A DNA stretch of 64,000 nucleotides from Niallia sp. FSL W8-0635. GTDB taxonomy: Bacteria; Bacillota; Bacilli; Bacillales; Cytobacillaceae. The translations under genes and the position numbers were made by a program. Under the pieces are notes generated by a model. The model was given only the letters and a program-made list of their open reading frames with translations. It had not been told where the DNA came from and ran no database searches. The stretch is from NCBI RefSeq assembly GCF_038007965.1, contig NZ_JBBOYD010000001.1, positions 2,892,501 through 2,956,500 of the forward strand, read 5' to 3'. This document shows, piece by piece, positions 8,477 through 17,669 of this stretch (its first letter is position 1; each line of letters starts with the position of its first letter).

Positions 8477-9733
8477 TTAATAGATTGGCGTTGTTTCTTC
8501 TGATGTAGTCTCTAGTATTTGCTTAATTCTTTGCAAGAACCTTCCACAAACAAGTCCATCCAGTACTCGATGATCAAGAGACATACATAAATTCACCATA
8601 TCTGAAATAGCAATCATATTATCTTTAATAACTGGTCTTTTAACGATTGATTCCACTTGAAGAATAGCAGCTTGCGGATGGTTGATAATCCCCATTGATT
8701 GAATGGAACCAAATGATCCAGTGTTATTAACAGTAAATGTTCCATCTTGCATTTCATCAATTGCTAATTTACCTGTTCGCGCTTTGTTTGCAAGCTCTGT
8801 AATTTCTCTTGCTATTCCTTTAATTGATTTTTCGTCAGCATTCTTGATAACAGGTACAAAAAGTGCACCCTCTGTTGCTACAGCAATAGAAATATTAATC
8901 TCTTTTTTCTGTATTATTTTATCTCCAGCCCAAGTTGAATTAATTTCTGGAAACTCTTTTAATGCTCGGGCAACTGCTTTCACAAAAAAAGCAAAGAACG
9001 TTAAATTATAGCCCTCTTCCTGCTTAAAGGAATCTTTCACTTTGTTTCTATATTGAACAAGCTTCGTTACGTCCACTTCAATCATTGTCCAAGCATGAGG
9101 AATTTCATGCTTACTCTTCACCATATTGCTTGCAATTGCTTTTCTAACCCCAGTAATTGGAACTTCCTTGTCTCCAGCTTTAGTTTGATGGCTGTTACTA
9201 TGTACACTGGTTTCTTTAAGAGGAGTTGTCTCAATTGGGACATTTACCGTCACTTTCTCTTCCACTTTTACCTGTGGAGTTCCTTCGTTTATTGCTTTTT
9301 GTACATCTTTTCTCGTAATTCTTCCACCGGCACCTGTTCCAGTTAAAAGAGCTAAATCAATTCCAGCTTCCTGAGATAATCGTAATACAGCTGGTGAATA
9401 CCTTGATTTTTGGCTAGTATCAGCTTGATGAGAAGTAGGTTCTTTTTTTACTGGTTCTCCACTCATAGTGGTATCTTCCTGCAAGCTACCCCCTGTTACT
9501 TCAATGGTACAAATCACTTCACCAACCTCAAGTGTCTGGCCTTCTTCTGCTATAAGTTCTTTTATTGTACCCGAAAAAGAGGAAGGAATTTCTGCATTTA
9601 CTTTATCAGTCATCACTTCAGCAAGTGGATCATATTTATTAACTACATCGCCAACAGCAACAATCCAATTGCTTATTGTTCCTTCTGTTACACTTTCTCC
9701 TAGTTTGGGCATCGTAATTTTTTCAATCGGCAT
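8477..9733 (-). CDS. bkdB: Branched-chain 2-oxoacid dehydrogenase E2 (dihydrolipoyl acyltransferase)
   Basis: Core of the complex: transfers branched acyl groups from lipoate to CoA, giving isobutyryl-, isovaleryl- and 2-methylbutyryl-CoA primers for branched fatty acids. The 418 residues comprise a lipoyl domain (lipoylated Lys in [13 protein letters not shown] near residue 44), a linker, the peripheral-subunit-binding domain ([18 protein letters not shown] near residue 113), a second linker and the catalytic domain with the C-terminal active site SLDHRVLDG. Last gene of the operon, 25 bases after bkdAB. Confidence 0.94.
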   Translation of the reverse strand: MPIEKITMPKLGESVTEGTISNWIVAVGDVVNKYDPLAEVMTDKVNAEIPSSFSGTIKELIAEEGQTLEVGEVICTIEVTGGSLQEDTTMSGEPVKKEPTSHQADTSQKSRYSPAVLRLSQEAGIDLALLTGTGAGGRITRKDVQKAINEGTPQVKVEEKVTVNVPIETTPLKETSVHSNSHQTKAGDKEVPITGVRKAIASNMVKSKHEIPHAWTMIEVDVTKLVQYRNKVKDSFKQEEGYNLTFFAFFVKAVARALKEFPEINSTWAGDKIIQKKEINISIAVATEGALFVPVIKNADEKSIKGIAREITELANKARTGKLAIDEMQDGTFTVNNTGSFGSIQSMGIINHPQAAILQVESIVKRPVIKDNMIAISDMVNLCMSLDHRVLDGLVCGRFLQRIKQILETTSEETTPIY

Positions 9734-9758
9734 CTCTTTTCACTCTTTCTTTTACGAC

Positions 9759-10742
9759 TTAAAATTCTGCGAGCTTTCGCATTTCTGTTTCTACTTTTTC
9801 TGGCGTAACCAAGAAGAATTTTTCCATCGTTGGCGCATATGGCATCGCCGGAACATCTTCTCCCGCTAATCGCATAATGGGTGCATCCAAATCGAATAAA
9901 CAGTTTTCAGCAATAATCGCTGCCACTTCACTAATAATGCTGCCCTCTTTATTATCCTCTGTTATCAGTAGAACCTTTCCCGTTTTCGATGCAGCTTCAA
10001 TAATGGCTTCTTTATCGAGAGGATAAACGGTACGTAAATCTAATATATGTGCTGAAATACCATCCTCTGCTAATTTTTCAGCAGCTTGCAAGGCAAAATG
10101 AACACATAATCCGTATGTAATAACGGTAATATCTTCGCCCTCTCGCTTTACATCTGCTTTACCGATTGGCAACACATAATCCTCTTCTGGAACAAACCCC
10201 TTAATTAATCGATAGGCACGTTTATGTTCAAAGAATAAAACAGGATCAGGATCTTGAATGGCTGCTTTTAATAACCCTTTTACATCATAAGGTGTTGATG
10301 GCATGACAATTTTTAAACCCGGTGTATTCGCAAACATTGCCTCTACAGATTGAGAATGGTAAAGTGCTCCATGAATCCCCCCGCCATAAGGAGCGCGAAT
10401 AACAATGGGACACGTCCAGTCATTATTCGAACGATATCGAACTTTTGCTGCTTCTGATACAATTTGATTAACAGCAGGCATAATGAAATCTGCAAATTGC
10501 ATTTCTGCAATAGGCTTTAAACCATACATTGCTGCACCAATTCCTACACCTGCTATGGCAGATTCTGCTAGTGGGGCATCGATTACTCGTTCAGCACCAA
10601 ATTGTTCATAAAGGCCTGTTGTCGCTTTAAAAACGCCGCCTTTCACTCCAACATCTTCTCCAAGGATAAATACTTTATCATCTTTTTCCATTTCTTCGCG
10701 AATTGCTTGAGTTACTGCATCTATATAAGATATTACTGGCAT
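9759..10742 (-). CDS. bkdAB: Branched-chain 2-oxoacid dehydrogenase E1 beta
   Basis: Beta subunit of the thiamine-diphosphate decarboxylase E1, 327 residues. Typical transketolase pyrimidine-domain motifs are GEDVGVKGGVF near residue 28, RVIDAPLAESAIAGVGIG near residue 52 and RAPYGGGIHGALYHSQS near residue 115; the C-terminal transketolase domain has LITEDNKEGS. It lies 15 bases after bkdAA in the operon and forms the alpha2-beta2 heterotetramer with it. Confidence 0.94.
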   Translation of the reverse strand: MPVISYIDAVTQAIREEMEKDDKVFILGEDVGVKGGVFKATTGLYEQFGAERVIDAPLAESAIAGVGIGAAMYGLKPIAEMQFADFIMPAVNQIVSEAAKVRYRSNNDWTCPIVIRAPYGGGIHGALYHSQSVEAMFANTPGLKIVMPSTPYDVKGLLKAAIQDPDPVLFFEHKRAYRLIKGFVPEEDYVLPIGKADVKREGEDITVITYGLCVHFALQAAEKLAEDGISAHILDLRTVYPLDKEAIIEAASKTGKVLLITEDNKEGSIISEVAAIIAENCLFDLDAPIMRLAGEDVPAMPYAPTMEKFFLVTPEKVETEMRKLAEF

Positions 10743-10757
10743 CTTTCTATTTCCCCC

Positions 10758-11756
10758 TTAATTGCCGTATACATATTTCAATGTATCTTCTGGTTGTGCA
10801 TATGGCGCCTTTTCCGCATAATCTGTCGCTTCATTAATTTCTTTTGCAATTTGGTTATTTAGTTTCTGATCCAATTCTTCTGTTAATATACCAGTAGAAA
10901 TTAAATACGCTTTAAATGTAAATAAAGGATCCTTTGCTTTTGCTTCTGTCACTTCTTCTTTTGCGCGATAAGTACTGTCATCGTCATCAGAAGAATGAGG
11001 AGTTAAACGATAGCAAATTGTTTCAATTAGCGTTGGTCCTTCTCCTCTTCTTGCTCTTTCTACTGCTTCTTTCGTAACTCGATATACCTCAATCGGATCA
11101 TTTCCATCCACCGTAACCCCTGGCATGCCGTAGCCAATTGCTCTATCGGAAACATTTGCACAACCTAGTTGCTTTTCAATTGGAATAGAAATAGCATATT
11201 TATTATTTTCACAGAAGAAAATAACAGGTAGTTTATGCACACCAGCAAAGTTTGCTCCTTCATGGAAATCTCCTTGGTTTGAAGAGCCTTCACCAAAGCT
11301 TACAAACGTCACGAAATCTTTCTTCTCCAATTTACCTGCTAATGCAACCCCCACTGCATGGGGTACTTGTGTAGTAACCGGAGAAGAACCTGTAACAATT
11401 CGGTTTTTCCTTTGTCCGAAATGTCCTGGCATTTGTCTTCCCCCAGAGTTCGGATCTTCTGCTTTTGCAAAGCCTGAAAGCATGATATCTTTTGTGGTCA
11501 TTCCAAAAGCAAGCACAACTCCTAAATCACGATAATATGGTAGAATATAATCCTTTTCACGGTCAAATGCGAATGCTGCACCCACTTGTGCCGCTTCTTG
11601 ACCTTGACAGGAAATGACAAATGGGATTTTTCCTGATCGATTTAATAACCACATTCTTTCATCAATTCTTCTTGCAAGGAGCATCTGCTCATACATTTCT
11701 AATACTTGATCATCTGTTAAACCAGCTTCTAAATGGCGGTTATGGACCATTGTCAT
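10758..11756 (-). CDS. bkdAA: Branched-chain 2-oxoacid dehydrogenase E1 alpha
   Basis: Alpha subunit of E1, 332 residues, binding thiamine diphosphate through GEGSSNQGDFHEGANF and CENNKYAIS; the phosphorylation-loop-like RLTPHSSDDDDSTYR is also conserved. The start ATG at 11756 is chosen because TAGGAGGT lies seven bases upstream and the N-terminus (MTMVHNRHLEAGLTD) then matches family length; an in-frame ATG at 11780 has a weaker site. The open frame continues upstream into lpdV in another frame, but that part is not homologous. Part of buk-lpdV-bkdAA-bkdAB-bkdB. Confidence 0.94.
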   Translation of the reverse strand: MTMVHNRHLEAGLTDDQVLEMYEQMLLARRIDERMWLLNRSGKIPFVISCQGQEAAQVGAAFAFDREKDYILPYYRDLGVVLAFGMTTKDIMLSGFAKAEDPNSGGRQMPGHFGQRKNRIVTGSSPVTTQVPHAVGVALAGKLEKKDFVTFVSFGEGSSNQGDFHEGANFAGVHKLPVIFFCENNKYAISIPIEKQLGCANVSDRAIGYGMPGVTVDGNDPIEVYRVTKEAVERARRGEGPTLIETICYRLTPHSSDDDDSTYRAKEEVTEAKAKDPLFTFKAYLISTGILTEELDQKLNNQIAKEINEATDYAEKAPYAQPEDTLKYVYGN

Positions 11757-11842
11757 ATTATTACCTCCTAATTGGCTCATCTTTGTTCCCCCTATATTGG
11801 AATAGAAATCATTTTTCTTTTCTATTTTTCCATTTCTTCTAT

Positions 11843-13267
11843 CTAACCATGAATTGCTATACCGTCTACTGCAAGTGCTGCTTCTCCAATTGCTTCTGTC
11901 AGTGTTGGGTGCGGATGAATCGTATTTGCGATTTCCCACGCTGTTGCATCAAGTACTTTTGCTAGCGCCGCTTCTGCTATTAAGTCGGTAGCATGTGCAC
12001 CGATAATATGAACGCCTAATAAATCATCTGATTCTTGGTCCGTAATTATTTTTACAAATCCATCTTGTTCGCCATAAATGAGCGCTTTTCCAATTGCTTT
12101 AAATGGAAATTTACCTTTTTTAATCGTATGTCCTAAGGCAATTGCTTCTTCTTCTGTATAGCCTACACTAGCTATTTCCGGACTTGTGTAGATGCATTTG
12201 GAGACTGTTTTATAATCTAAAGGAGAAGGATTTTCCCCTGCTAGATGTTCAACGGCAATCATGCCTTCATTTGATGCAACATGTGCAAGCTGTAATCCGC
12301 CTATACAATCACCAATTGCATAAATATGTGATTCCTTTGTTTGGTAATATTGGTTCGTTTGAATCTGATTATTAACAACTGCAACCTCGGTATTTTCAAG
12401 ACCTATTCCTTCGACATTACCTATTCTTCCAACTGATACAAGCAGCTTTTCTCCTTCAAATGTTTGAATATCTCCATTTTTTTCTGCTTGAATGGTTACT
12501 TTAGAAGATTCTTTTTGCAATGTTTCCGCTAATACCTTGGCATCTGTTACAATTTTTATCCCTTTTTTCTTCAAAATTCTTTGTAATTCTTTACTTATTT
12601 CCTTATCCTCTGTCGGTACTAATCGATCACTATATTCTAAGATTGTTACACTTACATCAAAATCTGCCAGCATAGAGGCCCACTCAACCCCTATCACTCC
12701 GCCACCAACAATAATGATTGATTTAGGAAGCTCCTCCATTTGAAGCGCTTCCTCTGAACTAATTACAGTCGTACCATCTATCTGTAGTCCTGGTAAGCTT
12801 TTCGGTCTTGAACCTGTTGCGATAATCACATGTTTAGGTAGGATCATTTCATTTTCTTCTCCATTATTCATTTCAACTGAAATAGTTCCTGGCATGGGAG
12901 AGAAAATAGATGGCCCTAGTATTCTTCCATTTCCTTCATAAACATCGATTTTTCCTTTTTTCATTAAGTATTGGACACCACTATGAAGCTGATTTATGAT
13001 AGTTGATTTTCTTTCTTGCACTCGGCTAAAATCCAATCGTATATCTGAAGTGAAAATCCCAAACTCATCACTTTTTTTCGTGGTCGCATAAACTTCTGCA
13101 CTTCTTAATAAAGCTTTACTCGGAATGCAACCATTATGTAAACAAGTACCACCTAATTTTCCTTTTTCTACAACTGCTGTCTTTAAACCTAATTGCGAGG
13201 CGCGAATCGCTGCTACATATCCGCCTGTTCCACCGCCTAGAATGACAAGATCATACTCTTTTGCCAT
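11843..13267 (-). CDS. lpdV: Dihydrolipoamide dehydrogenase (E3) of the bkd complex
   Basis: Flavoprotein that reoxidises dihydrolipoate with NAD, 474 residues. FAD motif VILGGGTGGYVAAIRA at the N-terminus, redox disulfide GGTCLHNGCIPSK near residue 41, NAD motif IIIVGGGVIGVEWAS near residue 178 and C-terminal HPHPTLTE with the catalytic His are present. ATG at 13267 follows GAGGAG by eight bases; an in-frame GTG nine bases earlier directly abuts that site and is unlikely. Gene order after buk is as in B. subtilis. Confidence 0.95.
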   Translation of the reverse strand: MAKEYDLVILGGGTGGYVAAIRASQLGLKTAVVEKGKLGGTCLHNGCIPSKALLRSAEVYATTKKSDEFGIFTSDIRLDFSRVQERKSTIINQLHSGVQYLMKKGKIDVYEGNGRILGPSIFSPMPGTISVEMNNGEENEMILPKHVIIATGSRPKSLPGLQIDGTTVISSEEALQMEELPKSIIIVGGGVIGVEWASMLADFDVSVTILEYSDRLVPTEDKEISKELQRILKKKGIKIVTDAKVLAETLQKESSKVTIQAEKNGDIQTFEGEKLLVSVGRIGNVEGIGLENTEVAVVNNQIQTNQYYQTKESHIYAIGDCIGGLQLAHVASNEGMIAVEHLAGENPSPLDYKTVSKCIYTSPEIASVGYTEEEAIALGHTIKKGKFPFKAIGKALIYGEQDGFVKIITDQESDDLLGVHIIGAHATDLIAEAALAKVLDATAWEIANTIHPHPTLTEAIGEAALAVDGIAIHG

Positions 13268-13282
13268 ATTCTTCACTCCTCT

Positions 13283-14362
13283 TTATCCATACTCTTTTGG
13301 TATTTCTTCCTTGCGTAATACTCTTAATACTCCCTGTGCCAATGATTGTCGTTCGTTTTCACCTGGATATACCATTATATCTGCAATCCAATTCACACGT
13401 TCCATAATTAATTTTACAAATAAGTTACTAAATGCCAGCTCGCCAGTTAAGATAATCGCATCGACATTTCCAAATAGTACGGTGCTTGCACTGCCAATTT
13501 CCTTTGCTATTTGATAGGCCAAAGCTTCAAAAACCGGATAATTTGGGTTGTCAATATGTTTCAACTCTTTATCTAATTCCAAAGAATCTCTATTTGATTT
13601 ATCAAGGTAAGCCATTACTCCAGAATGGTATAGTAATTCTCGCTTCATTTCTTCGTAGTTAAATGCTCCTGAATAACATAAATCAACTAAATCACCATGA
13701 GGTAGTGTACCTGATCGTTCGATGCTAAATGGTCCCTCCCCATTTAATCCATTGTTGACATCTATTACTCTGCCCTTCGAATGAGCACCAATTGTAATAC
13801 CTTCTCCAAGATGAGCAATTATTAAATGAACTTCCTCATATTTTTTTCCAAGCTCCATTGCCGCTCTTCTTCCTGACGCTTTATGATTAAGAGCATGAAA
13901 AACACTTTTTCTTGTGATACTTGGATAACCAGAAATTTTGGCAATGTTGTCCATTTCATCTACAACAACTGGATCTACGATATAAGAAGGAATTTCGAAA
14001 TGCTTAGCGATTTCATAGGCAATAAGAGCCCCCAAGTTCGAAGGGTGTTCTCCTCTCGTTTGTCCAAGTAATTCATTTCGCATAGCAGTATTTACAAGAT
14101 AAGTTCCACCATCAATCGGCTTAAGCAAGCCGCCTCTTCCACAAACAGCCGCTAATTTTGAAAGATTAATTCCTTTTGCCACCAAATAAGAAAGAACTTC
14201 TTCTGATCGGTACATATACTGAGAAACAATAGAAGGGAAATCCTGCAGTTGTTCTGCATTATGGTGTATATCGTCTACTATAATTGGAACCTCATTTTCA
14301 TAGAGGGCAATTTCTGTTACAAATGACCTTGGGTTTATTACCAATATCCGAAATTTACTCAT
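13283..14362 (-). CDS. buk: Butyrate kinase / branched-chain fatty acid kinase
   Basis: Acetokinase-family enzyme that interconverts acyl-phosphate and ADP with the free acid and ATP, 359 residues. It opens FRILVINPRSFVTEIALYEN and has AHLGEGITIGAH near residue 175 and AIILTGELA near residue 295, family motifs for phosphate and nucleotide binding. Normally it works with phosphotransbutyrylase (Ptb), but no ptb gene is present here. It starts only 22 bases after the bkdR stop, so it may be on the same transcript. The rest of the operon follows at 15 bases. Confidence 0.93.
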   Translation of the reverse strand: MSKFRILVINPRSFVTEIALYENEVPIIVDDIHHNAEQLQDFPSIVSQYMYRSEEVLSYLVAKGINLSKLAAVCGRGGLLKPIDGGTYLVNTAMRNELLGQTRGEHPSNLGALIAYEIAKHFEIPSYIVDPVVVDEMDNIAKISGYPSITRKSVFHALNHKASGRRAAMELGKKYEEVHLIIAHLGEGITIGAHSKGRVIDVNNGLNGEGPFSIERSGTLPHGDLVDLCYSGAFNYEEMKRELLYHSGVMAYLDKSNRDSLELDKELKHIDNPNYPVFEALAYQIAKEIGSASTVLFGNVDAIILTGELAFSNLFVKLIMERVNWIADIMVYPGENERQSLAQGVLRVLRKEEIPKEYG

Positions 14363-14384
14363 TAAAATATCCCCTTGTCAAAAA

Positions 14385-15992
14385 TTAATTTAAGTTATAC
14401 TTATCCAATTTATAGTATAAATTGCGAACGGAGAGGCCTAAGGTTTTAGCGGTTAATGTCTTGTTCCCATCTAACTTTCTCAAGGTTTTTTCTATAATAA
14501 CTTTCTCGTATTTTTCTACTTGCTCCGAAAGTGTTTGATTATCATTATCCGTTTCGTTATTCAAGTCTATTTGTTTTTCTTTTATCTTTACCGGTAAGAC
14601 AAGATGCTCCGATTTAAGCACCATTTCTTCTTCCTGTGCTTTGATTACAGCTAGTTGTAAAATGGCCTTTAATTCTTGCACATTAGCTGTGTAAGGATAT
14701 GCTTCTAGTTCTTTTTTTGCATCTATTGAAATCTCGCTAATACATCTTCCACTTTCCTTGTTTAGCTCCAAGAGAAAATATTTGGCTAATGGAAAAATAT
14801 CCTCTTTTCGCTCACTTAATGGGGGTAAATAAATATTCGATTTCATTAGCTCATCATATAGTTCTTCTAAAAACACACCTGCAATTAATGCTTTTTCTAG
14901 CTTTATAGGAGATGAAACAATAAGTCGAAAAGGATATTGTTTGTCTTCTTTTCCATAGCTTCTAATTAATTCTAGAAGCAAAGCTTGTTCATCCATTGAT
15001 AAGCAAGTGATATTTTCCAAGTAAACGGTTCCTCTGTCGTTACTGTCATTGCCTAAAAACATTATTAATTGTTCTCGATTTCTTTTTGGATGGATACGTT
15101 TAAATAATTGAAACTTATTTTCGCCATAATTATGAATGGCATTAGCAAGCATAAACTTCCCCGAACCTTCCTCCCCTCTAATAAACAGGACACGTCTATT
15201 AGTGGCTGCTAGCTTTGCTTGCTCGACTGCAAATTTCATGAAAGGTGATTGATAAATAAAGTCCTCAAACTGATAGCTTTGTTCCAACCTACGTATAATC
15301 GTTTTCGTAAGTCGTAGTTCTTTTTCGACATGGATTGTTTCCGATTGATTGTTAATAATTTGCAGACAGCCTTTTAATATTCCATCCACTATAATTGGTG
15401 AACTTTTTATATGAAGACAAACAGCATCTGTATTTATCGTTATTTCAGAATCCCGTCTCGTTTGAAAGACTTCTTCTCTGTTCTTGGCAATTAAACTAAT
15501 TTCATTTTGCTGTTCTAATATGGAAAGCAATTCCTCATATGATGAATTTTGCATAATAATTTGACCAAGTTCATCAACCACTGCATAAGCTTCTGCACTT
15601 TTTTGCAAAATCAAATTCAGGAGTATCTGAATATTATCTTCATCCATCCAATCTCTTTTACGACTAGCTTCCTGCAATACCGCAACTGCACCAATCACTT
15701 GATTCCCTTTATTTTCAATAGGGTAACGAGAAATTAGGAGATAATCATTTTCAGAAATTGCAAACATTTTCTGTTCTTCTTTTCTTTTAGTATGTAACAC
15801 CCTCATCATCCCACTGTTGGGAATGCTGGATAATATATGTTGATCTATTTGGAGGTGATATTGTTTTTGTAACATTCTTTCAGCACTTTTGTTGAAATAA
15901 CAGATGACTCCACGATTATCTACTAGGATAATCCCTTCCTTCATTTCATCAAAAAGGGTATAAGAGGCTGACGGTATAGTTTCATTTATCAT
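14385..15992 (-). CDS. bkdR: BkdR-like regulator with degenerate sigma-54 AAA+ domain
   Basis: 535 residues: PAS domain about 8-106, a second PAS-like region about 125-225, an AAA+ region about 243-465 and a Fis-type helix-turn-helix at 500-533. By family and position it corresponds to B. subtilis BkdR, activator of the sigma-L-dependent bkd operon. The ATPase is abnormal: Walker A is kept (GEEGSGK, 273-279), but the segment that should contain GAFTGA is missing after FLG (312-314), Walker B reads GTVYLENIT (Asp-Glu replaced by Glu-Asn), the arginine-finger stretch reads GVFLEELYDELM with no Arg, and sensor II reads ANVQEL instead of GNVREL. It cannot be expected to remodel sigma-54. The HTH looks intact, so DNA binding as a repressor or sigma-A regulator is possible. 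Confidence 0.85.
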   Translation of the reverse strand: MINETIPSASYTLFDEMKEGIILVDNRGVICYFNKSAERMLQKQYHLQIDQHILSSIPNSGMMRVLHTKRKEEQKMFAISENDYLLISRYPIENKGNQVIGAVAVLQEASRKRDWMDEDNIQILLNLILQKSAEAYAVVDELGQIIMQNSSYEELLSILEQQNEISLIAKNREEVFQTRRDSEITINTDAVCLHIKSSPIIVDGILKGCLQIINNQSETIHVEKELRLTKTIIRRLEQSYQFEDFIYQSPFMKFAVEQAKLAATNRRVLFIRGEEGSGKFMLANAIHNYGENKFQLFKRIHPKRNREQLIMFLGNDSNDRGTVYLENITCLSMDEQALLLELIRSYGKEDKQYPFRLIVSSPIKLEKALIAGVFLEELYDELMKSNIYLPPLSERKEDIFPLAKYFLLELNKESGRCISEISIDAKKELEAYPYTANVQELKAILQLAVIKAQEEEMVLKSEHLVLPVKIKEKQIDLNNETDNDNQTLSEQVEKYEKVIIEKTLRKLDGNKTLTAKTLGLSVRNLYYKLDKYNLN

Positions 15993-16230
15993 TAGCGCAC
16001 TTCCAATCTGTTCATCTGTGCAATTTCTTTCATATCTATACTATACATAGCCTGCAGTAATTATGCAATTTTTTTCCCTTTTTCATATATTTCAGAAAAA
16101 AACGCTTATCTTACCTATTACCTCTTATTTCTTTTTGGACTATAGTTAACTTCGTGAGAAGCTAAAATGCTTATAGCCATTCCTTTATATTTTTAATAAG
16201 AAGATTTGTCAGAAGTAGAAATTTATCACA
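15993..16230. other. Intergenic region upstream of bkdR
   Basis: No coding frame. An A-rich GG-N10-GC arrangement at 16064-16079 (minus) resembles a weak -24/-12 element but may be chance. No clear sigma-A promoter was recognised. Confidence 0.4.
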
Positions 16231-16287
16231 AAAAAAGGTTCTCCACCATCACTCTATTTACCAATAGAATCTAGGTAGAAAACCTTT
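16231..16287 (-). terminator. Terminator of the glycerophosphodiesterase gene
   Basis: AAAGGTTTTCTACC pairs with GGTGGAGAACCTTT across a 26-base loop on the minus strand and is followed by a T run, just after the stop codon at 16293. Confidence 0.75.
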
Positions 16288-16292
16288 ACTCT

Positions 16293-17015
16293 TTATAAAT
16301 GGGTTAATACTTCTCGTGCAAGAATGGGCTCATCAGTAATAATTGCTGATATCCCTTCCTTCATTAATGCGCTCATTGTTTTGGGGTTATTTACTGTATA
16401 TGCTCTTACTTTTATATTTTTTTCTTCGGAGGATTTGATTATCTCTTGGTTAATCCGTTTGTAATTAGGATGAAAACCTTTGGCACCTATAGCATTGGCA
16501 TAAATCCACGGCTGGTATATCCCATCTGACAACAATGGAGCTGTTTCTATTTCAGGTGCTATACGATAACTTAGTACGAGGCTATAATGGTTAAACGAGG
16601 AAAATATAATTCGGTTTTCAAAACCGTATTTTCTAATAAGCTCGATTGTTTTTTCTTCCATCCCTTTATAAGAGATTTTATTATTTTTCATTTCTATATT
16701 GCATGTTATTTTATTGTCCTGCATCCAATCAAATAACTCCGTTAATGTGGGAATAGCTTCTTTTTCAATATGTTTAAATCGGTGTCCTGCATTTAATGAT
16801 CGTAACTCATTATAACTTAATTCTTGCACATAACCCGATCCATTTGTCGTTCTATCTACTTTTTCATCATGAATAATGACTATTTCTCCATCTTTTGTCA
16901 TTTGAATATCAATTTCTATTCCATCAGCCTTTGCTTTACTTGCTTCTTCAAAAGCTTTCATTGTATTTTCCGGATATTGAGCAGAGAAACCACGATGTGC
17001 AAATATTTTCGTCAC
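16293..17015 (-). CDS. yqiK: Glycerophosphodiester phosphodiesterase
   Basis: Hydrolyses glycerophosphodiesters to glycerol 3-phosphate and an alcohol. The 240-residue GDPD domain has the N-terminal catalytic motif AHRGFSAQYPENT, the metal-binding GIEIDIQMTKDG and IHDEKVDRTTNG, and downstream NIEMKN. There is no signal peptide, so a cytosolic enzyme is expected, as for B. subtilis YqiK, whose place next to bkdR it shares. It has its own terminator. Substrate preference is not visible. Confidence 0.9.
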   Translation of the reverse strand: MTKIFAHRGFSAQYPENTMKAFEEASKAKADGIEIDIQMTKDGEIVIIHDEKVDRTTNGSGYVQELSYNELRSLNAGHRFKHIEKEAIPTLTELFDWMQDNKITCNIEMKNNKISYKGMEEKTIELIRKYGFENRIIFSSFNHYSLVLSYRIAPEIETAPLLSDGIYQPWIYANAIGAKGFHPNYKRINQEIIKSSEEKNIKVRAYTVNNPKTMSALMKEGISAIITDEPILAREVLTHL

Positions 17016-17074
17016 GTCAAATCACTTCCTTATATGTAGAACTCATTCGCTATTCCATATTTTAATAATTGATG

Positions 17075-17108
17075 AAAAAAACAGGCTCTAACATAAGTCA
17101 GAGCCTGT
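17075..17108 (-). terminator. Terminator of the cold-shock gene
   Basis: ACAGGCTCT / AGAGCCTGT stem followed on the minus strand by a run of seven T, 17 bases after the stop. Confidence 0.88.
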
Positions 17109-17124
17109 ATCTGTTTTTGTTAAA

Positions 17125-17325
17125 TTAGTTTTTTTGTACGTTAGCAGCTTGAGGTCCGCGTTGACCTTCTTCTATGTCAAATGAAACTTCTTGACCTTCA
17201 TCTAATGTTTTGAAACCTTCAGTTTGAATAGCGCTGAAATGTACGAATACATCTTGTCCTTCAGCAGTTTCGATGAATCCAAATCCTTTTTCTGCGTTAA
17301 ACCATTTTACTTTACCTGTAGCCAT
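17125..17325 (-). CDS. Cold-shock protein (CspB/CspD type)
   Basis: 66-residue single-stranded nucleic acid binding protein that acts as an RNA chaperone. The RNP1 motif KGFGFIE and RNP2 motif VFVHFSAI are intact, and the sequence opens [14 protein letters not shown]. The ATG at 17325 has AGGAGGAAAC upstream and gives the standard family length; a longer frame from 17355 is not supported. The 5' side is A+T rich with about 340 bases to spo0A, room for a long leader. Which of the csp paralogues it is cannot be told; position between spo0A and yqiK is unlike B. subtilis. Confidence 0.95.
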   Translation of the reverse strand: MATGKVKWFNAEKGFGFIETAEGQDVFVHFSAIQTEGFKTLDEGQEVSFDIEEGQRGPQAANVQKN

Positions 17326-17616
17326 TTCTTGTTTCCTCCTATGTGCTTTATGCACAAATGTATTACTATCCTTGCTCGTAGTAAAAAATAAAGAAATATG
17401 TATTTCTCAACTATTTTCTAAAGAACAAAAATAAGTCTCCTTAATATTAACAGGTTAATCTTCAGAAAGCAAACCTTTGGGTGAATTTTTTTCAATTTTT
17501 TAAAATAAATTCCTTATTATGGATTTTATTTCACAATAGCAAGTTTTCGCAATTGCGCTTGAATCTATTTATACCCCTATCATTTCTATATGATAAACCT
17601 GTATTTGTAATTATAA
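17326..17616. other. Intergenic region, csp leader and promoter zone
   Basis: About 290 bases with no open frame worth reporting. It is A+T rich and presumably holds the csp promoter and leader. I do not see a convincing cold-box or operator. Confidence 0.4.
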
Positions 17617-17647
17617 CATACCAAACGTAAGAATACGTTATGGTATG
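17617..17647 (-). terminator. Hairpin after spo0A
   Basis: CATACC(A)AACG pairs with CGTTATGGTATG, eleven base pairs, 22 bases after the spo0A stop. The T run is weak on the minus strand, so termination is inferred from position. Confidence 0.5.
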
Positions 17648-17669
17648 CTTTGAAATAATCCTAACCCTC

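Noticed and set aside
11757..11939. N-terminal extension of BkdAA into lpdV
   Set aside because: Overlaps lpdV coding sequence in another frame and lacks homology; ATG at 11756 has a very strong ribosome site.
16064..16079. Possible sigma-54 promoter upstream of bkdR (AGGGAAAAAAATTGCA on the minus strand)
   Set aside because: Has GG-N10-GC and TTGCA, but 8 of 11 informative bases only and consists mostly of an A tract, so chance in A+T-rich DNA is likely. Kept as a test item, not called.
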